Assembly (NCBI RefSeq): GCF_010093595.1
Contig: NW_022985455.1
Location: forward strand, 867,650-931,649
Direction: 5' to 3'
DNA length: 64,000 nucleotides
From: Mytilinidion resinicola
Lineage: Eukaryota; Ascomycota; Dothideomycetes; Mytilinidiales; Mytilinidiaceae
The position numbers were made by a program, and so were the translations under genes. The stretch's first letter is position 1. Every line of letters starts with the position of its first letter. Of this stretch, positions 44,887 to 55,846 are shown piece by piece. The notes below the pieces were generated by a model that searched no databases, was not told where the DNA came from, and worked only from the letters and a program-made list of their open reading frames with translations.

Positions 44887-45620
44887 CTTGTCTTTCTGTT
44901 GAACCCCTTGGTGCTACGATTGTGTAGTAGAAGCTAAACAGCGCTTCCTTCACTATTCGTTTCTTAGATATCCAAAAGCTGAAGGAATCTGAAGGATGAG
45001 AACGAGTTGACGTTGCGATTGACATTCACGTGCTAGTCCGATATCGGTATCTGATCATCAGATACCCCTGGTCAGTTATATCACGGTGGGGTTTATCTTT
45101 GCTCTCTCACCCACCTTTCATTTGGTGTCCCTTGGACGTCTCCTACGATACCATTAGTATAAAGTCAATATCAAGCCCAGAGCTGCAGATGCGGGGATAT
45201 CCGATGTCTTCGCAATATGTAATCCGAAAACACCTATCACCATCCCTGCGCAGGCGGACTTACCCTCCCCGCAACCCCAGTAAGCTGTCCGACACGACCG
45301 TATTTAGGCTAAACAGCTGCAATGAACGGGTCCACTCTGGACTAGAACTACAACAAGGCCTCGAATAAGCTATCAATACGAGGTGACCCCCTCGGCATCA
45401 TCTGCCGAGCTGGCGATAACGTGAGTCGGCCGGATTGTCTGCTCTCTCCACTCTTGATCTGTCTCACGCTGTAGTCGTACATGCAATACCGTCGTATTCC
45501 CATGTCACTTTCTTATCTCAACCTCAACTGCCGTCCAAAGCATGTAAAGTCCCCAAGTTCCCCGTCTCCAACCGAGCGTGGCACTCGAAACGCTTTTCTA
45601 TCCTTGCCATTTCATCTAAG
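44887..45620. promoter_or_regulatory. Divergent promoter of hydantoinase and NCS1 permease, with GATA-like palindrome
   Basis: 734 bp between the two starts. At 45046-45066 lies an inverted repeat with 10-bp arms (GGTATCTGAT and its complement) around one central base, placing two GATA cores back to back. A TTATCT (AGATAA on the other strand, fitting the HGATAR rule of AreA/NIT2 factors) lies at about 45093-45098. For a nitrogen-scavenging pair this fits nitrogen-metabolite control, but binding is inferred. Confidence 0.5.
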
Positions 45621-47556
45621 ATGGCCCTCCGCTATCGTTTTCAAAAGCTTCGAGAAAAAGTACAGTTGCACGGCGACAATGAGCAGCACGAGCAGACGGA
45701 TTCGTGGAGCAACCGTGATCTCATTCCGCTCCCGCCTGCGCGTCGAACATGGGGCTGGTTCCATTTCTTCGGGTATTGGGCGATCAGTAGCTTGAATATC
45801 TCGAATTGGCAAACGCCGAATTCGTTCCTGAGTAAGTGCATTCGAGACCTTTGCACTGCCGCAGACCATACACGGAGGAAGTCTAGACGATACTAATTCC
45901 ACCCAGCTCTCGGACTATCGGTAGGCCAGTCCATGCTAATCATTGTGCTCGGCCGTCTTCTCATTGCCGGGTTCTCTGTGCTCATTGCGTGGTGCGGCTT
46001 GGAATGGCATATCGGGTTCACGGTTCAGAATCGGTATACTTGGGGGATGCGGGGGAGCTACATTCCCCTTCTGCAACGAATCCTACTCAACTTCATCTGG
46101 ACAGCTGTACAATGTAAGTTGCATCTTCCACCTACCACAGTATAGAAAAAGCTGACCCTTCGCTAGGCTGGAACGGTGGACGACTAATCGCGTGAGTGCA
46201 GACCTCCGATCTATGAAAGCGCCATTACTGACCCCTCGAAGCGTTTGCATAACCGCCATATGGCCCTCCTTCGCGCGCATCCCAAACACCCTCTCCGCCT
46301 CCATGCCCACCACCACGTACCAGTTCGTCGGCTTCATCCTCTTTTGGACGTTCAGTACCCCTTTCCTTCTCATCCGCCCCGAGAAGTTCAAACTCCCGTT
46401 CCAAGTCATCTCCCTTTATTGCGGCATCGGTATGCTCTGCATGATGACCTGGGCCCTCGCGACCGCCAACGGCGTTGGCCCCCTCTGGAGCACCGGCACC
46501 GCCATCCCCTCCACCAGCATGTGGAACTCTAGCTGGCTGATCATGTCCGGGATCAACCAGATGATCGGCGGTATCGCAGCCGGCATCACAAACGGCAGCG
46601 ACTTCAGCCGCTACTCGCGTAGCCCTTCCCACTACGTTGGTGGCACCATCGCCTCGGCGTGGATCGTGGGCATCATGGTCAGTTTCATCGGCTTAGTCAC
46701 CACGAGTGCCGCGCAAAAAATCTACGGCGAGGTCTACTGGAACCCGCCCGACCTGCTCATGGTGATGATGGACAGCGGGAATGGCTCATCCAAAGCCCGT
46801 GCCGGCGTCTTCTTCCTCTCTCTCGGCTTTGCACTTACGGCCATGTTCGAAAACATCTGCGGCAACGCCGTCGCCGGGGGTATTGACTTGGCGGGGCTGT
46901 TCCCGCACTACATTAATATTCGCCGCGGTGCTATCATTACCTTCATCGCTGCATGGGTTGTGCAGCCGTGGCAACTGATCAACAAGGCGACTACGTTTAT
47001 TCAGGTGCTGAGTTCATTCTCGGTGTTTCTGGCGCCCATTATTGGAGTCATGGCGACAGATTACTATATCCTGAGAAGTCGGAAGGTGAAGCTAAGTCAT
47101 TTGTATCGGACGCAGGACAGTGATTACTGGTACTGGCATGGGGTTAACTGGCGCGTTATCCCGGCTTGGCTCGGCGGCTGGGCTCCAACGGTGGGCGGAT
47201 TGGTGGTTACGGTGCAGGGAAAGGCGAATCCGCCGAGGGGGTTGGTGGAGCTGTACTATATGGCTTTCTTGATTGGTGAGTGATAGTTCATGAGACTAGA
47301 AATTACAATGCTGATGTGTAACTTAGGGTTCTTTGTTAGTAGCACCATTTTCTTGGTGCTTAACAAGATCTTTCCGAGGGGGGGAATGGGCGAGTATGAT
47401 GAGGTCGATATCTACGGGACGTTCACGGCCAAAGAAGCAGCTCGCTTGGGAGTGGTGGGGCTGGATGATGCCGGTGATGTGATTGAAGGGGTTGAGCGGG
47501 CCGCAGATGTGGAAGATAAGAAGGGTACGACCGAGGAAGTGGTCGAGAAGAACTGA
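45621..47556 (+). CDS. NCS1-family permease (uracil/allantoin/hydantoin type)
   Basis: Plasma-membrane proton-coupled transporter for nucleobases and related compounds. Exons 45621-45831, 45907-46113, 46167-46191 (a 25-nt micro-exon), 46242-47275, 47327-47556 give 568 residues. The N-terminus is cytosolic, then RRTWGWFHFFGYWAI and ISNWQTPNSFL, the NCS1 first helices with the substrate-site Trp/Asn. Further family landmarks are YTWGMRGSYIPLL, GRLIAVCITAIWPSF, SDFSRYSRSP, CGNAVAGGIDLAGLFPHYINIRRG and ATDYYILR. About 12 hydrophobic helices are visible and the tail is acidic, ending in EEVVEKN. It is most like fungal Fur/Dal4-type members. Pairing with the divergent hydantoinase suggests hydantoin, allantoin or a similar ligand; the exact substrate is inference. 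Confidence 0.92.
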
Positions 47557-48375
47557 TAGAATTGATCAATAAGACTGTAGGTTAAAGCGCACCTAGACCG
47601 TCTGCATTTGCACTTGATTCTTGAATACGATAGTAGTAAGATCCGACCCAGACTTCTGCAGACTAAGAACCGTGAACTGGAATTGATGAGAGCGGCTTCG
47701 AATGTTTCTTGGGTCTCATTGCAATCGTCAGGCAGCTTGAACGGGTCTGAACAAATGACCTCAGTGTATTTAGTGTCTCATATACACCGAGACAGTCCCG
47801 CAATCATCAAGTGCGTTCCCTGGAGGCTATGGATCACGTGCCAGTCACGTGCAAGCGACGGGCCGGTGAGCGCTTCTAATTAGCCTGCATCCACAATCGC
47901 CAAGCACCAATCAAACACTCCAGAAGACTGCTTACTACTTCCCCGCGTCCACTGCGGGTACAGACCAAAACACCAAGCAAGGCAATCTGCAGCTCGAGCG
48001 GCCCAGGCCTCTTGTGCTGCCCTGTCTTCCAATAGGATCGCGCGCATTAGATGGTGGCGGCACACTGCAACACCTGCTCTCAAACCCGAGCTGAAAGCTG
48101 CATCTAAGCGCCTCAGCCAGCCCAGAACCTCACCACAATATATTGAGCGCGCCTCCCCAGCAGAAGCAGATACTTCGAGAACTTTGACTAGTCTACCAAT
48201 TCTCGTATCTTTGGAAACCGAACGTCGGCTACTCAACTGACTCCTACATCAACTCACTCCTACATCATCTAACTCCTACATTTAACTCCTATATTACCTT
48301 ACTCCTACATTACCTGAATCTTATATCACTTAACTCCTTCATTACCTTGCTCTTACATCACCCCGCCTTTTTAAA
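47557..48375. other. Intergenic with a degenerate minisatellite
   Basis: Contains two CACGTG-type sites (47836-47852) and a repeat at 48239-48360. A 118-codon minus-strand frame at 47880-48236 lacks an ATG start and is not called. Confidence 0.5.
48239..48360 (+). repeat. Degenerate ACTCCTACAT minisatellite upstream of the peroxidase
   Basis: About eight copies of ACTCCTACATYA-like units with 10-18 nt spacing, ending about 16 bp before the chloroperoxidase ATG. It occupies the expected 5' leader or core promoter. Confidence 0.75.
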
Positions 48376-49310
48376 ATGGCTACAACTCCCCCCGAAGGCC
48401 ACCCGCCCGTGGACTGGACCAAATGGGAGCCAGCCGGCGACGGCGACGGTAGGTTACAGGAATCTAAATCTACAATATATCCCCATCATCCTCTCTAAAA
48501 ACCCCAAGTCCGCTCCCCATGCCCCATGATCAACGCCCTCGCAAACCACCACGTGCTGCCGCACGACGGCAAGCAGATCACGAAAGAAATGGCCATCGCG
48601 GCGCTCGTGAATGCCATCAAGCTCGACTCCAAAATCGCCGCCGTCTTCGCGGGCTACGCGGTCACCGCGAACCCGGATGCTAGCGCGGGCTCGTTCGACC
48701 TCGACATGGTCGACAAGCACGGCATGATCGAGCACGATGTCTCGCTTTCCCGCAGCGACTACGCGCTCGGCGACAACCACACCTTCGACAAGGGCGTGTG
48801 GGAGGGCGTCATGAGCACGTATGAGGGGAAGGAGCAGACGGATTTCGCAACGGTGAGCAAGGCGCGGTATAGGCGGGTGCTGGCGAGCAAGAAGGCGCAT
48901 GAAGAGGCGCAGAAGGCGTTTGAGTACGGCATCAAGGAGTTTGTGCTGAGCTATGGGGAGTCGGCGCTATTTCTGGGGATTTTGGGGGATCCGAAGGATG
49001 GGAAGATTCCGGTGGAGTATTTGAGGGTGCTGTTTGGTAAGTTGGCTCGCTATTTGGTGCAGTTTGGATCGGTTCTTGATGGTTCGTGACGCTGATGATA
49101 TACGTAGAGCAGGAGAGGCTCCCGTTCAACGAGGGCTGGAGGCCTAATGAGAAAGTCGTGACGCAGACGGATATGAACCACTTGATCTTCAAGCTCATCA
49201 TGGCGAACGAGCACAAGGCCGCTGAGGCGGCGGAGGTTGGTGTGGGGTCGGTTCATGCTGTTGCCGCTGCAGTCACGGGTGTCATGTCGACATACTGCAC
49301 GGTAATGTAG
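48376..49310 (+). CDS. Heme-thiolate peroxidase (chloroperoxidase family, Peroxidase_2)
   Basis: Short-type fungal peroxidase/peroxygenase using H2O2. Exons 48376-48448, 48509-49036, 49108-49310 give 267 residues. The heme-ligating Cys lies in SPCPMINALANH, created across the first intron (residue about 29). The family EHD signature appears as MIEHDVSLSRSDYALGDN, and a helix GESALFLGILGD follows. The C-terminus is rich in Ala/Val (SVHAVAAAVTG). No signal peptide is visible, unlike many secreted members, so it may be intracellular. The ATG at 48376 is preceded by TTTAAA. Expected activities are halide oxidation or oxygen transfer; the substrate is unknown. Confidence 0.88.
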
Positions 49311-50161
49311 GGATATACTATTACTGGTTGTTCTCCTGGGCGCCTTTAGAGGCCATATCTTTACAGAAGATTAGAATAGATGCCAGACAGAGTCACGAAC
49401 AAGTTTCTAGGAGACTGCACTATTTCGGTGCGTCTGAGACATCCTCGAATGCTTGGAATATCTAATCACAACCCCGCAAAGAACTTTCTATCGAAAAGCT
49501 TCTTTCCAGCGCGAGGGCGAGGATGGCGATTGTCCCCTCCTTCCAACCAGACCATCAGACTGGATCGTATGAGGCAGTCCGAAGGTAGAATTTCCAAAAA
49601 ATACCGTCGTATTCCCGCTCTTTCCAGACATGGGTTCTATTGCCAAGTTAAGCTTTCAAGACCTTGATTAGTATACGGTGACATTTTCTTTACCTTCTCC
49701 ATTTGACCTAATCAACGCAGCGAGCTTCACTACTCACTAGTATCTCGGCCATTCAATTGGATCTTTCTTACTTCTATCCTCTTTCTTCATTGCTCTGTCA
49801 AGAGCAGATCATCCTCCGCCACAAAGACTCATCAAAATCGGAGCTTTGCTTTCACGGTTGCATTGCCTATCCTTGCCTTGCCAGCATTCATCGTGGATTT
49901 TGATACTGTTCCAGTCCTCTGCACGTTGCTTGACGCCAAACCACAGTAGTATATAACATCTCAATACTGAAAGCATATTCTAAGTTGGATCAGAGAGCAG
50001 CTTTTCTTGGTTTTTTAATTGTACGTTGTGTTCCTATCTAATCACGAGACGCGCGTTTTATCAATCATCCTTCCAATCTCATCCTCCCAATGTCATCATC
50101 CTTCTAATCGCATTAGGATCGACACATTAAAGCATCGATTCCAACCCAACTATCTCCATCA
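49311..50161. other. Intergenic between convergent genes, no gene
   Basis: Ordinary composition with pyrimidine-rich runs; no credible coding sequence. Confidence 0.5.
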
Positions 50162-51053
50162 CTAGATGCCGTTGTCGGCCGTAGCGCTCTCATTCACGCC
50201 ACTACCAGCTGGCGCCGGTCGTGGAACATCGATGAGATCATGAAGCCAATGCAGCCAATGCAGCAACTTCTCATGATGCTTTTCCGTCGGCTGCGCACCC
50301 ACAGCCGCAGTAGGAGTTGTTGTGACCGTGCCCACAACAGTAGTTGCTGTAGCCGTAGCCGTAATTTTTTTAGTCTCCTTCGGCTTCTCCTTCGGCTTCT
50401 CCTTCGGCTTCTCCTGCGGCTTCTCCTGCGGCTTCTCCTGCGGCGCCCTCGCAAAATCGCACACATGAGACTGATCCTTGCATCCCGCCTGCATATGCCG
50501 CACATAGTCGACCTTCAGCACCCCGTTGGTCCCATCGTTGATAGCAGGATAGTTTACAGGCACGTTGCCGCAGTCCTTGGCCCCAAACTCGACGAGAGCT
50601 TCGAGGAGCTGGGTGATTTTGGAGCCGGAGAGGCCGAATTTGGTGTTCACGGGGAAGGCGCACTCGCCGCTGTTGTCCCAGAAGACGCGGTCGTTTCTGT
50701 GAGAAAGGGTTGGTGTTAGTAGCAGGTTAGGATACGATCCGGGGCTGGGCAGACTTACGAGTTGCAGACGATGTGTTGGCCGTCTAGGTATTTCTTGTCC
50801 TTGTTGATGTGCTTGGAGGCCTCGACGAGTAGGTGCAGGTGATTGCCACCTATAGTGAGCAGAGCTGTTAGTGATAGTCCTACTAGACGAGACGTGCTTG
50901 AGACTTACCGCAGAGACTCGATTTTCCGTGCTGGTTGATGCCATTACTTCGCGAGGAGAGGGTGATCTCGGTCGTGTTGAAGGGGGCCGCTGCCGCAGGA
51001 GATGCAAGCAAGGCCAAGAGGCTTAGAGCGAGGGTGGAAGTTGCGAGATGCAT
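50162..51053 (-). CDS. Secreted KP4-like (killer-toxin-fold) protein with repetitive tail
   Basis: Exons 50909-51053, 50759-50849 and 50162-50696 on the minus strand encode 256 residues. A signal peptide occupies residues 1-23 (MHLATSTLALSLLALLASPAAAA). The next 125 residues carry the KP4-type spacing: a GIN..G...LCG start, then HINKDKKYLDGQHIVC, GECAFPV, CGNVPVNYP and a final NGVLKVDYV, with paired cysteines for disulfides. KP4-like proteins are small extracellular inhibitors first known from a fungal virus and widespread as chromosomal genes in ascomycetes, where roles in antagonism or virulence have been proposed. The tail is unusual: a (QEKP/KEKP) repeat, a Thr/Ala-rich stretch, then a His/Trp segment (KLLHWLHWLHDLI). 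The family assignment rests on pattern reading and is moderate. Confidence 0.65.
50385..50450. repeat. Tandem repeat coding for the EKP tail of the KP4-like protein
   Basis: About six units of CTTCGGCTTCTC or CTGCGGCTTCTC (plus strand), each 12 bp and in frame, encoding alternating QEKP and KEKP. Length variation between strains would not shift the frame. Confidence 0.85.
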
Positions 51054-51751
51054 CGCTAAGGCTGGTTCGAACTTCGAGGGGAAGGTGTTTGTGTGAAGGT
51101 GTGGAAGGAGTATAGCGTAAAGTGTTGGGATTGTAGCTGGTGGACGGAAAAAATGAGGGAACATATCTTTTCTTATATAGGATATGGGAAAAAAAAAGTG
51201 TGGGTTGCATGATTCGGCACGTTGAGGTGACCCGTGGTTGAACTCTTTCAACCACATTTATTTTCCTTTCTAATCAGAGCGCATCCTATCGAGCTTCGGT
51301 CTACGACTCACCTAAACCACGTTCTGTTATAGCATTTTCAGCCCACTAAAGACAAGCGGGTATCAGACTCGCAGAACAACTGAACTGGTATCTTCAGCGA
51401 GCGAGGGTCTACCTCTAGAGCAGGGCGACGTCACGTGGCGAGTTAGTTACGAACGCTTCGCCTCCGAAGCCTTACCAGAGCCCGAGAACACTTACCACGT
51501 GTTGATAAACTCACCCTTCGCTTTCCTTCTTTGTTTTCCCCTTAACATACAGTCATTCAGAGTATCTAATCCGCTTTGTATCACGCGAACAACACCACGC
51601 GATCCTTTGTCCTATTATCAGTACATCCGCATCATGCTCCCTATCTCTCTCACATCATCCCCCCGTTCCCCACACCCATAAGGCAACACGCCGGAGAAAG
51701 TCTATCGATTAACCTCTCACCAATACTCATCCATTTAATAACATTTCCATC
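51054..51751. other. Intergenic, divergent upstream region, no gene
   Basis: Lies between the KP4-like gene (minus) and a small plus-strand gene. A TATATAGG-like stretch near 51174 on the minus-strand side fits a core promoter for the KP4-like gene. Confidence 0.5.
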
Positions 51752-52087
51752 ATGACTGACCCCATACTCACCTTCCCCGCCCGTGTCGCGCAATCCCTCC
51801 TCTCCGACATCGTCGACACCGCCGTCGAGTCCTACCTCGCTACTACCTACCAGCTCATCTCCGTCGACGCGATCTTTCAGCACATGATCCGCTGGCTGCA
51901 GCGCGTGGCATATAAAGACGGTACGGTGGTTAAGAGCGTAGGCGAGGTGCGGGAGGGGCTTGAGAGGATCGTGGAGACGTTGAGTACAGGAGAGCAGGGG
52001 GAGAGGGCAATGTGGACAGGGGTGCTGGAGGAATTTGTAGGGGGTTTGGAGGGGAGGTTTGTGGGGCAAAGCTCCAGGCGATTTTAG
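51752..52087 (+). CDS. Small hypothetical protein (111 residues)
   Basis: Intronless frame from ATG 51752, MTDPILTFPARVAQSLL, largely helical and acidic with a hydrophobic rhythm (SDIVDTAVESYLATTYQL, IRWLQRVAYK). No signal peptide and no known motif. The strong shift from C-rich to G-rich third positions along the frame resembles neighbouring genuine genes, which supports coding. Function unknown. Confidence 0.5.
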   Translation: MTDPILTFPARVAQSLLSDIVDTAVESYLATTYQLISVDAIFQHMIRWLQRVAYKDGTVVKSVGEVREGLERIVETLSTGEQGERAMWTGVLEEFVGGLEGRFVGQSSRRF

Positions 52088-52818
52088 GGGGGGAGAGGTA
52101 GAGTGAGCGAGTTCTGCATTCAATTTTTATCGCTCAAGACCGTTTAAACTTACTTATTACTTCTACTTTTTACACTTCCAGGGGTTGATACATTTTCTTT
52201 TAGAGATATAAGGAGGACGGCCCAGAAGTTATAATACGCATGGAGGAGCCACGAGTTAGGAGCTAGTACTAAAAGGTTAGCCTGGGGCTTTATCCCGATG
52301 TAATGATTTTTGGGATCATTTAGCAAAAGGAGCAATATTAGCCCGAACGAGACTCTAATTAGATCGAGAAAATAAAGCTTTATAGGGGTTGAGGTTTGAT
52401 AGTCGGGGTTCGCGTGGAGGTAGCTTCTTAATTCCGTTGGGCTTAAGCTTCGTCAGGCCGAGCCCAGGGCAACAACATGCCGTTTTCCTCACACGAAATG
52501 CTAATTGGATACTAATGCTTTCTCCGGTAGATTTAATAGCCTGGCAACTACATGCGCGCTTCTCACTGGTGAGTACCTTACATTCTGTTCCCTTAGACGA
52601 CGCAGAGTGTCACGCACCGCATATGATCCATTCAGAATAGACGAGTAAACTCGTATAAAGCACTTATTTACCCTCTGGCTCTTATAGCCTCACTACCCCA
52701 GCCTACCAACCCTCCCATTCCCTAGCATCCATCACCCATCAACCACATCAAACCCGGTCATCACCAAAACACCCACCCCCCAAACCAACCCCCCTCCCCC
52801 CCTCCCTCCCCCCTCAAA
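52088..52818. other. Intergenic; partly AT-rich, then a C-rich PEBP leader
   Basis: 52130-52400 is AT-rich and repeat-like without recognisable ends. 52740-52815 is a C-rich, G-free tract immediately before the PEBP start. No gene. Confidence 0.5.
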
Positions 52819-53436
52819 ATGGGCCTCCCCGCCCCCATCGAACACGCCATCGGCCGCCTCCTCATCAACCAGAAGGCCCGCGACAGCGGCCTCCTCTCCG
52901 CCACGCCCGCCTTCGCCTCCCAGCCCTCCCCCACCTTCACCATCACCTCGCCCGACTGCGGGCCCTCCAACTCCCACATGGCGGACCTCTACACGGGCTA
53001 CGGCGCCGACCGCTTCCCCTCGCTCACGTGGCAGCCGCCCCCGGACGTCGCCGAATACGTCCTCATCGTCGAAGACCCGGACGCGCCCATCCCGTGGCCG
53101 GTCACGCACGGCCTGTTCTACGCGATCCCGGGGAACAAAACCGCGATTACGCACGCGGATCTCAGCGTGCGGGACGTGGTGGGCAAAGCGAAGCATCTCG
53201 CGGGCGGGTTTCGGCTCGGCAAGAACATCAGGGGCAGTGTGTATGGCGGGCCGAAGCCGCCGTTGGGGCATGGCGTGCATCGGTACCATTATACGCTCGT
53301 GGCGCTGGGGGAGCCGCTGGATGCGGGGGCGATGAGCGCGGTCGCGACGAAGAAGGAGATTGCGGGCGCGATGGAGGGGAAGGTGGTGGGGTGGGGGGTG
53401 TGGGTTGGGTTGTATGAGCGAAAGAGAGGGGAGTGA
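52819..53436 (+). CDS. Phosphatidylethanolamine-binding protein (PEBP) family
   Basis: Intronless, 205 residues. PEBP/YbhB-fold proteins bind phospholipids or act as kinase and protease regulators. Key motifs: SPDCGPSNSHMADLYTGYG, then VLIVEDPDAPIPWPVTHGLFY with the DPDAP anion-pocket signature (about residues 93-97), and GHGVHRYHYTLVAL with the HRY signature (about 154-156). There is no signal peptide, so it is probably cytosolic. The coding strand is strongly C-rich at the start and G-rich at the end. Most fungal homologues are uncharacterised beyond yeast Tfs1-like carboxypeptidase Y inhibitors. Confidence 0.9.
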   Translation: MGLPAPIEHAIGRLLINQKARDSGLLSATPAFASQPSPTFTITSPDCGPSNSHMADLYTGYGADRFPSLTWQPPPDVAEYVLIVEDPDAPIPWPVTHGLFYAIPGNKTAITHADLSVRDVVGKAKHLAGGFRLGKNIRGSVYGGPKPPLGHGVHRYHYTLVALGEPLDAGAMSAVATKKEIAGAMEGKVVGWGVWVGLYERKRGE

Positions 53437-54276
53437 GGGGGGGTGCGTTTGGAGAGGGCTTTTTACGGAGAGAGAGAGGGGGGGCCGGGGGAGGGTGGGA
53501 GGGAAGTACTAGGTGCTTTTTGGTCGGGAGTTGTAATAAGGTAGTTGCACTTGCTTTGAAAGATATCTGTTTACTTTGGAATCACAAACTTTTATATGCT
53601 TCTCTAAAACGCGAACCATGCTCATCCGATTCTCACCTAATTCTCATTCAGCCTACAGAGCTTGGCTATGTAGTATGAAGAATTAGATGTCGAGGGGACT
53701 CAATACGCTTAGATGAGCATCAGCATCTTCATTGATCAAATTTCTTTTTCCAAGGTCGAAGATAGCACCACTCCTTTCCGAGCGTCGACTTCGATAATCC
53801 GCAGCCTGTAGAGGAGAGGTCAACGGACGACCTAGAGAAGACTGCGGGAGCCGACAACGTACCCAGAGTAGATAGCCGATACGGTTGCCGGTCACGTGAA
53901 ACACGTGCAACCTGAACTGGCCTTGCGTTCTCGACTACTGCTCGCTCACCCATCGCAGCTGATCGAATCCCCACAACTTCCTTGCTAGCGCCAAAGAAAT
54001 AGAAAGGTTGAAAGTCTGGAGCAGGTAGAAAAATAATCGTGGGGCCCCCATTCGTAGCTCCCCGTTGCGGAGTCTGGTTAGCGGAGACCCTTTTCCGGGG
54101 TCCCCGCAACCTTCTCCACGAAAAGGGTTGCATTCGCGGTTCCTGGAGAGCAATAATAAGATCCTTGAGGTAATAATCAGCTACATAGCCAAATAGCAGA
54201 CAACAGATCTACAAAAAAGGAAAGAAAGGAGAGCTGTGCATTTTATCTTACCGCATATCAATCTATTGAAACCGAA
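53437..54276. other. Intergenic, G-rich 3' region then no gene
   Basis: 53437-53515 carries several G-runs of 4-7 on the plus strand, in the probable PEBP 3' UTR. The rest contains nothing I can support. Confidence 0.5.
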
Positions 54277-55433
54277 ATGCAAAACGAGAAACCCTACCCC
54301 AAATTCACCGACCTCCCGCTTGATGCGACGCATCCGCCGCACACGGCATGGGGGCTTTACGGGCTGGACGATGAGCTGGGTACCCTCAATCAGCTCACGC
54401 CCGAGCGCACCGTCGTTGCTGCCAGGGAGATCAAGACCGGGCTGCGCTTCGGGCTAAACTGGGGGCTCGAGCAGATGGACTACACCGGCTCGCCTGCGTT
54501 CCGGGAGGTGCTGAAGCACGAGATTTTCGAGATTGGGAAGAACATGCATGTAAGTCCCCGCTCATGCTCATAATTGAGTAGCAAGGGAGAGGAACTGGAA
54601 GAAAAATAGGGGCTGAGGAAATTGTTAGGATGATCGGATTACATTCAATACGCAAACAAGCACCCAGTGGGACGGCCTTCGGCATTGGGGGTTCGATGAT
54701 GGGACGTTCTATAATGGGTTCACGCAGAAGGAGATGCTGGGCGGGAAGACGGACAGGCTGGGGATTCAGGGTAAGTTGGAGATGTAAAATAGAATGTGGA
54801 CAGAAACCCGCCGCTCGCGTTCGCTGACCTTCCGGACAGCGTGGGCGAAAGCGGGCATCGTGGGGAGAGGCGTACTGCTGGATTTTGTGTCGTACGCCGC
54901 GCGGAACGGCATGAAGTACGATCCGCTGGATCACTATGCAGTGTCGCTGGCGATCGCGAAAGAGATGGCTAAGGAATGCGGGTTTGAGTTTCGGGCTGGA
55001 GATATTATTCTCTTGCGAACAGGTATTAGAATTCGCTGGTCGTGATTTCGCGGAGGCTGACGACTCACCTTCAGGCTTCACGACTGCGTTTGAGAAAGCG
55101 TCTCTCGAGGAAAAGAAGGTCGTCACGGCGAAGAAACCGTTCGGGTATCCAGGTTTCGAGAGCACGTTCGAGGTGCTCGGGTGGCTGTGGGATACGAAAA
55201 TTGCAGCCGTGGCAGGCGACTGCCCGGGGTTCGAGGCATGGCCTCCAACCAAGAACATGATGCATCAGATCTTGCTTGCTGGTTTCGGCATGCCGATTGG
55301 TGAGATGTTTGCCCTGGATGATTTGGCTGCGGAATGTGAGAAGCAGAAGCGATGGACGTGCTTCGTGACGAGCGAGCCATTGAACGTGAAGGGCGGTGTT
55401 GCAAGTCCGCCAAATGCTCTGGCGATAATGTAA
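54277..55433 (+). CDS. Cyclase-family metal-dependent hydrolase (kynurenine formamidase-like)
   Basis: Exons 54277-54549, 54629-54770, 54840-55022 and 55075-55433 encode 318 residues. I chose the acceptor at 54628 because it adds the conserved segment ending QTSTQWDGLRHW, the fungal form of the family's metal-binding H/Q-x-x-D-x-x-x-H motif; the later AG at 54667 would delete it. Other landmarks: AWGLYGLDDELGTLNQLTPE, GRGVLLDFV, DIILLRTG and the C-terminal AVAGDCPGFEAWP. Pfam Cyclase members hydrolyse N-formylkynurenine, isatin or similar cyclic amides and esters. Fungal members of this type are often annotated only as putative cyclase. No targeting signal is visible; probably cytosolic. No pathway partner is adjacent. 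Confidence 0.88.
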
Positions 55434-55846
55434 ATGAATGACAGAATGGATGTGCTTTTAACAAAAAAAATGCAAGGCAAGATGTTTTTAGAACCCACCC
55501 GAGGCCCTACCGAATATCCTTTGTTCATTTCGCATATCCGATATCTACTGATTATATCCAATCCGCGCTCATGGATCAGACATCTGTAAGCGCTCCAAAC
55601 TCCCGCTTGCTTCGAGTAGCATATCGTACAATTTCAACCCCCAACGCAAACCAGCAAAGCCAATGGTATTATACAATCCGTGTCATACCCAATGCGAACC
55701 CTGTAGAACGACCAGAGCTCACATGCCCAAGTCTGAGTATATATATCCCGAGATGAAGAAGGGAACAGAAAAAAGGAAAGGCACAGAACTAGTATGTATA
55801 AGAAGCCCGGATCCAGGTTTTAGAAACCCAAATGTCCGTGGTTCGC
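55434..55846. other. Intergenic between convergent genes, no gene
   Basis: 3' regions only. The Sec2-like stop lies at 55847-55849 on the minus strand. Confidence 0.55.

Noticed and set aside
47880..48236. 118-codon minus-strand open frame
   Set aside because: It begins with TTG not ATG, has no recognisable domain and sits in a region with no other coding signals.
54550..54667. A longer first intron in the cyclase gene ending at 54667
   Set aside because: It would remove the metal-binding segment; the acceptor at 54628 keeps frame and motif.
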